From Sporotomaculum syntrophicum (GTDB taxonomy: Bacteria; Bacillota; Desulfotomaculia; Desulfotomaculales; Desulfallaceae): 46,746 nt of DNA. The stretch is from the NCBI RefSeq assembly GCF_009932395.1, contig NZ_LSRS01000009.1, positions 19,455 to 66,200 of the forward strand, given 5' to 3'. A model generated the notes under the pieces. It was not told the origin of the DNA. It did no database searches and saw only the letters and a list, made by a program, of their open reading frames with translations. Position 1 is the stretch's first letter, and every line of letters begins with the position of its first letter. Of the stretch, positions 42,690 to 46,746 are shown in pieces. Made by a program: the position numbers and the translations under genes.

Positions 42690-43132
42690 TACTTAGTATC
42701 TAATTTGTTTAATGATTCAGCCAACACAATTCCAAAAACTATGGCACCGATAAAGTCTGTTACTGCTGTACCCATGTCCAAAGGAGTAAGCTTAGGTACA
42801 TCTGCTAGATAGGTCAGTCCATATATGGTAAACCATGATATTACGCCAAAAAGGAACCCTTTAAATAAATGATTCATGCTCGTAGTCACTCTGGTAATAA
42901 GCAAGGCAAATATTGATCCCAAAAAACCTACAAAAATCAATTGAACGAGCAGAAAATACAAAGCTGACAAAGTATTTGCCGGGCTGTGACCTGTGATAAT
43001 AATACTTGGCCAATCTAAAAACCGCAAGCTAGCTATATTTAGATAAAAAGATATGTAGCTTACAATGTTCATTAGGACGCCTGCCATTATGCCAGCGACA
43101 AAACCTCTTGTTATAGTATCTTTTATAAACAA
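42677..43132 (-). CDS. Small membrane protein of unknown function
   Basis: A TTG at 43132 lies nine bases after AGGAGG, giving 151 residues; a longer frame from 43189 has no RBS. Four hydrophobic segments are visible: near 12-30 ([22 protein letters not shown]), 55-80, 95-115, and 125-145. Charged loops are short. I do not recognise a specific family, though it resembles YqhR/DUF-type clostridial membrane proteins. Its stop overlaps the start of the MsrA remnant. Confidence 0.7.
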   Translation of the reverse strand: MFIKDTITRGFVAGIMAGVLMNIVSYISFYLNIASLRFLDWPSIIITGHSPANTLSALYFLLVQLIFVGFLGSIFALLITRVTTSMNHLFKGFLFGVISWFTIYGLTYLADVPKLTPLDMGTAVTDFIGAIVFGIVLAESLNKLDTKYDLL

Positions 43133-43346
43133 GCAAACCAACCTCCTACAAGATTTTAATGGTATTCTGCCCAGAAAAATTCTAAGCAATTCTTTTAATA
43201 TGCTAAATTTATCAATATAAATTCATTTGCAAGGACGATGTACTCAAATAATGCTCCTGCTTGCTTAGATACCGTTTAGGTAAATTTTTTAGTTTTGAGT
43301 ATAATTAAGTATATAATAACTTTATATAGAGATAGGAGGAGAAACA
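43133..43346. other. Divergent intergenic region of 214 bases
   Basis: No gene is visible. It contains the promoter regions of the membrane-protein gene (minus) and the unknown gene at 43347 (plus). Confidence 0.35.
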
Positions 43347-44039
43347 ATGAAGGATATAAACATGAACTACAAAATTAGTGTTTTCGGCGACTTTGAGGCT
43401 GTTTCTGTTTCACCTCAGACGATGATGGTATTAACTAATGCATTTCAAGAATATGATTTAATTCCGAATAGTTTTTTAGAAAAAATCTCTACTGCCCAGC
43501 TGCCTATAGTGAGACCCCGCTTAGATACAGTCAATAATGAATGGAATATAATGGTTTATGGCAAACGAATCGATATTCAACAAAGAATTGTTAATGAGGA
43601 AGGCGTTATTACGGAGGTAGTTGGTTCTTTCAAAGAAAAAGCCTTAAATATGCTACAAAAAATGCTTGATATATTTAACTTTTCATTTCTTAGGATTAGC
43701 TTTAATACAACTAGTGAAAAGCAAGACTTCAACCCGCATGTCTATTCAAAATTTATTATTCCGACTAGTTATTATTTAGAAAATGAACCTGTTGAGTGGA
43801 CAATAAGTTCGACAGCCAGAGTTGTCTGGAAGTTAGCTGGTACCAGTACTGACGTAAATGTAGTATCAGAACTAAGTCGAAAAATTGATGCTCTGAAAAT
43901 TCAAATTGATATTAATACTCAGCCCGGCAATGTTAACCAGCAGTTAGATATCAATGTTATTGATAGCTTTCTTAAACAGGCTTTGGAAACACGTGAATTA
44001 CTTCTTAATGATTTAAACACAGATGATAAGCAGAATTAA
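43347..44039 (+). CDS. Uncharacterised 230-residue protein
   Basis: The ATG follows a very good AGGAGGAG site. The protein has a mixed alpha/beta make-up, with VRPRLDTVNNEWNIMVYGKRIDIQQ in the first half and a C-terminal helical stretch (VIDSFLKQALETRELLLNDL). It has no cysteines, signal peptide or membrane segment. I do not recognise the family. It could be a TIGR04255-like defence/toxin-type protein, but I am not sure of that. It is AT-rich and stands alone between a small membrane protein and the SUF pair, which suggests recent gain. Confidence 0.7.
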   Translation: MKDINMNYKISVFGDFEAVSVSPQTMMVLTNAFQEYDLIPNSFLEKISTAQLPIVRPRLDTVNNEWNIMVYGKRIDIQQRIVNEEGVITEVVGSFKEKALNMLQKMLDIFNFSFLRISFNTTSEKQDFNPHVYSKFIIPTSYYLENEPVEWTISSTARVVWKLAGTSTDVNVVSELSRKIDALKIQIDINTQPGNVNQQLDINVIDSFLKQALETRELLLNDLNTDDKQN

Positions 44040-44100
44040 TAAATCTTATACTCTATTGTTGTTGCTGCATGTAACCTTACTTACTTTATTTATAGAAAAT

Positions 44101-44133
44101 GTAAAGGCCTCCGGAGGAAAAGGAGGCCTTTAC
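44101..44133. terminator. Bidirectional terminator between the unknown gene and sufB
   Basis: A 12-base perfect stem (GTAAAGGCCTCC/GGAGGCCTTTAC) with a nine-base loop lies between convergent genes. T-rich flanks are on both sides. Confidence 0.8.
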
Positions 44134-44204
44134 TTACTATATTATTAGCTTATAACCTGGTTTATTCATAAGCCTTTAAAGAGTATCTACCGGGAAGCGT
44201 ATTG

Positions 44205-45122
44205 TTATTTTAAGAAGCCTTTTAAAATGGCGGCCTCTGCTTCGTCTTCCGTCAAGCCCATGGACATTAGTTTGATCAATTGTTCAGAGGCAATTTTGCC
44301 GATGGCAGCTTCATGTATAAGCTGTGCGTCTGTGTTTAAAGCGCTAATCATAGGACTAGAGGTAACGTGAGCCTGGTCCATTATTATCGAATCACACTGA
44401 ATATGTCCCCGGCACTTAGAGTAACCATACATATTTAAATGAAAATCCTGATGTGAATTGTCCTGAGCTACTGAACGCGAAATTATTTGCGCGGTTGATT
44501 CATCTCCGAGCAATTCTACAGTAATGTTGGAAATAGCTGTTTGTTCCAAGTTGGTCAGTAGCCTTTCCGAAACGATTAAACGGGCATTTTTTTGTAGGCG
44601 AACTTCAGTATCCCGAACAGTATGATCTACGCCCTTGATTTGTATCATTTCAATTTCAACTATACCATCTTCTTCTACTTCGATAATGGTTTTCGGATTT
44701 AAAATTCGTTGTCCGGTGCCTTCCCCTTCACCATAGTGTTTCTCGATATACTTCATCCTTGCGCCTTTGCGGACAAAAAATTCATGAATCCCATCATGCT
44801 GCGCCTTTTCACTGCTAGGATTATGAATGCCGCAGCCCGCTACAATTAAAACATCTGCATATGCGCCTATTTCAAACGTATTGTAAACTAAATCACCAAT
44901 ACTCTGGGATAAAATTACCGGAATATGCACGCTTTCCTCCTTGGTGCCCGGTTTAACAACGATATCAATGCCTGGTTTATCTTTTTTAGTTATTATATCA
45001 ATATTGGCCGTAGTCTTGCGATCAGCAGCCTGGCCATTTTTGCGAATATTGTACGCTCCCTGAGGTAACCCGTGCAAATCAGCTACTTCTTCTAAAAGCT
45101 TTAAATCTAAAGTATCAAGCAT
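44205..45122 (-). CDS. sufB: SmsB/SufB-like scaffold of a two-gene SUF system
   Basis: The 305-residue protein is a short SufB/SufD-family beta-helix protein, much shorter than the roughly 470 residues of canonical SufB. Key residues survive: Cys243 in IQCDSII and His270-Glu271 in LIHEAA match by eye the E. coli SufB Cys405 and His433-Glu434. The C-terminal helix (LTEDEAEAAILKGFLK) is typical. Its ATG overlaps the sufC stop by 16 bases. Only sufC is next to it; no sufS, sufU or sufD is here. This matches the minimal SmsCB Fe-S assembly system of clostridia and archaea. Confidence 0.9.
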   Translation of the reverse strand: MLDTLDLKLLEEVADLHGLPQGAYNIRKNGQAADRKTTANIDIITKKDKPGIDIVVKPGTKEESVHIPVILSQSIGDLVYNTFEIGAYADVLIVAGCGIHNPSSEKAQHDGIHEFFVRKGARMKYIEKHYGEGEGTGQRILNPKTIIEVEEDGIVEIEMIQIKGVDHTVRDTEVRLQKNARLIVSERLLTNLEQTAISNITVELLGDESTAQIISRSVAQDNSHQDFHLNMYGYSKCRGHIQCDSIIMDQAHVTSSPMISALNTDAQLIHEAAIGKIASEQLIKLMSMGLTEDEAEAAILKGFLK

Positions 45123-45862
45123 TGGTTATCCTCGCCCCCTTTAATACAATTATTCCGGCATTCACAGCCCGTATCTAAACATTGAATATCGTCGAGGATT
45201 TTTCCTTGAGTAGTTATGCCGCTAATTCTTCCCTCAGCTACCAGAATTACTTCGTCTGCTAATCTAATAATGCGCTCCTGATGTGAGATAAGCACTATGG
45301 TAGTGTCATATTTTATATTCATATTGGCTATAGTTTCTGTTAAACGCTGAAAGCTCCACAAATCAATCCCTGCCTCGGGCTCATCAAAGATTGCAACTTT
45401 TAAATTGCGCGCTAAAATGCTCGCAATTTCAATTCGCTTCAGTTCCCCCCCGGAAAAGCTGGCATTGATTTCACGCTCCAAATAATCTTGGGCACATAAA
45501 CCTACATCGTAGAGGAGATCACAATGCATGATCGTATTATCAGGACCGGCGGCATAATTCAAAAAGTCGCGCACTGTCATACCTTTGAAAAGTGGTGGCC
45601 GTTGAAAAGCATAGCCGATACCTAGACGAGCCCGCTCCGTAATGCTCATGTTGGTGATATCAGTGCTATCCAGGATAATTTTACCTGCAGTAGGTTGGTA
45701 AATCCCCATAATGGTTTTAGCTATGGACGATTTACCGCTACCGTTAGGTCCTGTCATCACATAAATCTTTTTTTCTTCAAATTTTAGGTTGATATCTTTT
45801 AATACTTCTACCGAGCCATTGTCTCCTTCTATGGTTACACCTACGTTAGTCATTTCAAGCAT
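45107..45862 (-). CDS. sufC: SmsC/SufC Fe-S assembly ATPase with a Cys-rich tail
   Basis: The 251-residue protein has an ABC ATPase: Walker A GPNGSGKS (38-45), FQRPP Q-loop (86-90), signature FSGGELKR (136-143), Walker B AIFDEPEAGID (157-167), and H-loop ISHQ (192-195). It should drive SufB conformational change in Fe-S assembly. The C-terminal 24 residues carry five cysteines (228, 233, 235, 239, 248), which ordinary SufC lacks. The ATG follows GGAGGTG. It overlaps sufB in an operon. Confidence 0.92.
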   Translation of the reverse strand: MLEMTNVGVTIEGDNGSVEVLKDINLKFEEKKIYVMTGPNGSGKSSIAKTIMGIYQPTAGKIILDSTDITNMSITERARLGIGYAFQRPPLFKGMTVRDFLNYAAGPDNTIMHCDLLYDVGLCAQDYLEREINASFSGGELKRIEIASILARNLKVAIFDEPEAGIDLWSFQRLTETIANMNIKYDTTIVLISHQERIIRLADEVILVAEGRISGITTQGKILDDIQCLDTGCECRNNCIKGGEDNQCLIL

Positions 45863-46192
45863 TTTAATCTTGTCACCTCCATCAATTATTTAACTATTTT
45901 CTGTTGAGTTATCACTGTTAATGATTATGGATAGTGAGTGCCTAATGGATTTGGGAACAGGGTTATAGTCAACATGGTAGCGAGAAAATCGACCAAAACA
46001 TTATACTTAAAATTCTATAATTATTAAGTTTTATCCTTTAAATAGTTACGTTGCTTTGAAGAAAACTAATCAACTTGTCTAATAAATATAAACATACCAG
46101 TCTTACTCAAGTTTGACAGCACTATCCAAAGGAATTCAGTAATATCAACGGTTTCCGGGCACACCAAATAGACGTACCACTACAATATTCCT
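45863..46192. other. 330-base region between sufC and the partial transposase
   Basis: No gene is visible. It holds the sufCB promoter on the minus strand (a TTGACT is present near the middle, without a clear -10) and part of the flanking end of the IS element whose transposase ends at 46193. I cannot define the terminal inverted repeat because the other end is outside the window. Confidence 0.4.
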
Positions 46193-46746
46193 TTATATGG
46201 TAGATTTGTATCCTAGTATCCTTTTTGGCGGTCTGCTACCAACAGCCTTAAAAATATCAAAGATATTGCCCTTTAACTCTGTGCGCAAAATAAACTCTTC
46301 CTGACCGATGGTAAATTTAACAGCATGTAGTTTCCTTAGGTCAAGCATTAAATCTTTAAATCTATGCTTGCTGTCTTTAAGTAGTTTGGCCAGCATAACC
46401 TGTAAAACAAAAGCTAAGAAGCAGATAAAAATATGTCCGCGTACACGTTCTTCTTTCCAGTGATAAATCGGCCTTAAATCCAAGCTGCTTTTCATCGTCC
46501 GAAAGATTCTTTCCACTTGCCAGAGCCCCTTATAAGCAAGGGCTACTTCCGCAGGTGGTAGATTACAATTGGTGCGCAACAGGTATTTACCATCATATAT
46601 GGCTTCTTGTTTAATGACATCTTCATTTATCGTGACAGCTTCCTTATCTATCTTAAGATATCTTTGGTAACCCCGGTTACCCACAATGGTTTTAGGGCCA
46701 GATGTTTTTAAAGTTTTTCTGAGTTTTTCAAGGATGGCTTCTCTGA
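46193..46746 (-). mobile_element. Partial DDE transposase (IS1634/IS4-like), cut by the window edge
   Basis: The frame is open from 46193 to the right end of the window, so the product is at least 184 residues and its N-terminus is outside. Motifs are the YKGLWQVERIFRTMKSSLDLRPIYHWKEERVRGHIFICFLAF stretch, read by eye as positions after ALAYKG. This is the Y-(2)-W-x-x-E-x-x-F-R-x-x-K region with the last catalytic Glu of IS4/IS1634 transposases. It differs from the transposase at the left edge. Confidence 0.85.

Overview
The window reads as chromosome of an endospore-forming, anaerobic-type Firmicute, most likely a clostridial Peptococcaceae/Desulfotomaculum-like organism (inference from gene content). 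Supporting signs are YheC/YheD spore-coat ATP-grasp proteins, a GerM-domain lipoprotein, a divergent alpha/beta SASP, a SpoVB/MurJ-type flippase, CIRCE-controlled groESL, a split FeoB, molybdenum-cofactor genes and a two-gene SUF (SmsCB) system. AGGAGG-type ribosome binding sites with frequent GTG/TTG starts fit the same picture. Both window edges lie inside transposase genes of different IS families.

Region 1-15.3 kb is accessory-like and the most unusual part. It holds four ATP-grasp genes (one cut off next to an IS end, one with an internal duplication), a tandem pair of small CxxC proteins of unknown function, and a double NlpC/P60 protein whose second domain has lost its catalytic residues. 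A tight minus-strand operon follows with three Mur-ligase paralogues and an M14 zinc carboxypeptidase, and then a VanW/G5 protein. ATP-grasp and Mur ligases both form amide bonds from ATP-activated carboxylates, so I suggest a dedicated peptide or poly-amino-acid pathway, possibly for the spore or cell envelope. That is inference; no product can be named.

Region 15.5-19 kb is iron uptake: feoA, a FeoB GTPase subunit, a FeoB membrane subunit and a DtxR-family regulator. Region 19-24.5 kb carries spore and housekeeping genes: GerM lipoprotein, SASP, CBS protein, an HTH/zinc-ribbon protein, ACT-malic enzyme, a 45-residue membrane peptide and a DUF503 protein. Region 25-29.1 kb is a molybdopterin-cofactor cluster: a small Cys-tailed protein, MoeA, a MoeA-PBP fusion and MogA. 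groES-groEL follow at 29.3-31.4 kb behind a CIRCE operator and end in a series of strong hairpins.

Region 31.6-46.7 kb contains a flavin reductase-like protein, an alkyltransferase, a flippase, an ABC-F ATPase, MenA, a pyruvate-oxidase-like ThDP enzyme, a DUF4349 lipoprotein, a GyrI-like protein, an MsrA-MsrB gene that has lost most of MsrA, two uncharacterised proteins, the SmsC-SmsB pair and a partial transposase. All functional calls come from reading motifs by eye; no database search was run.
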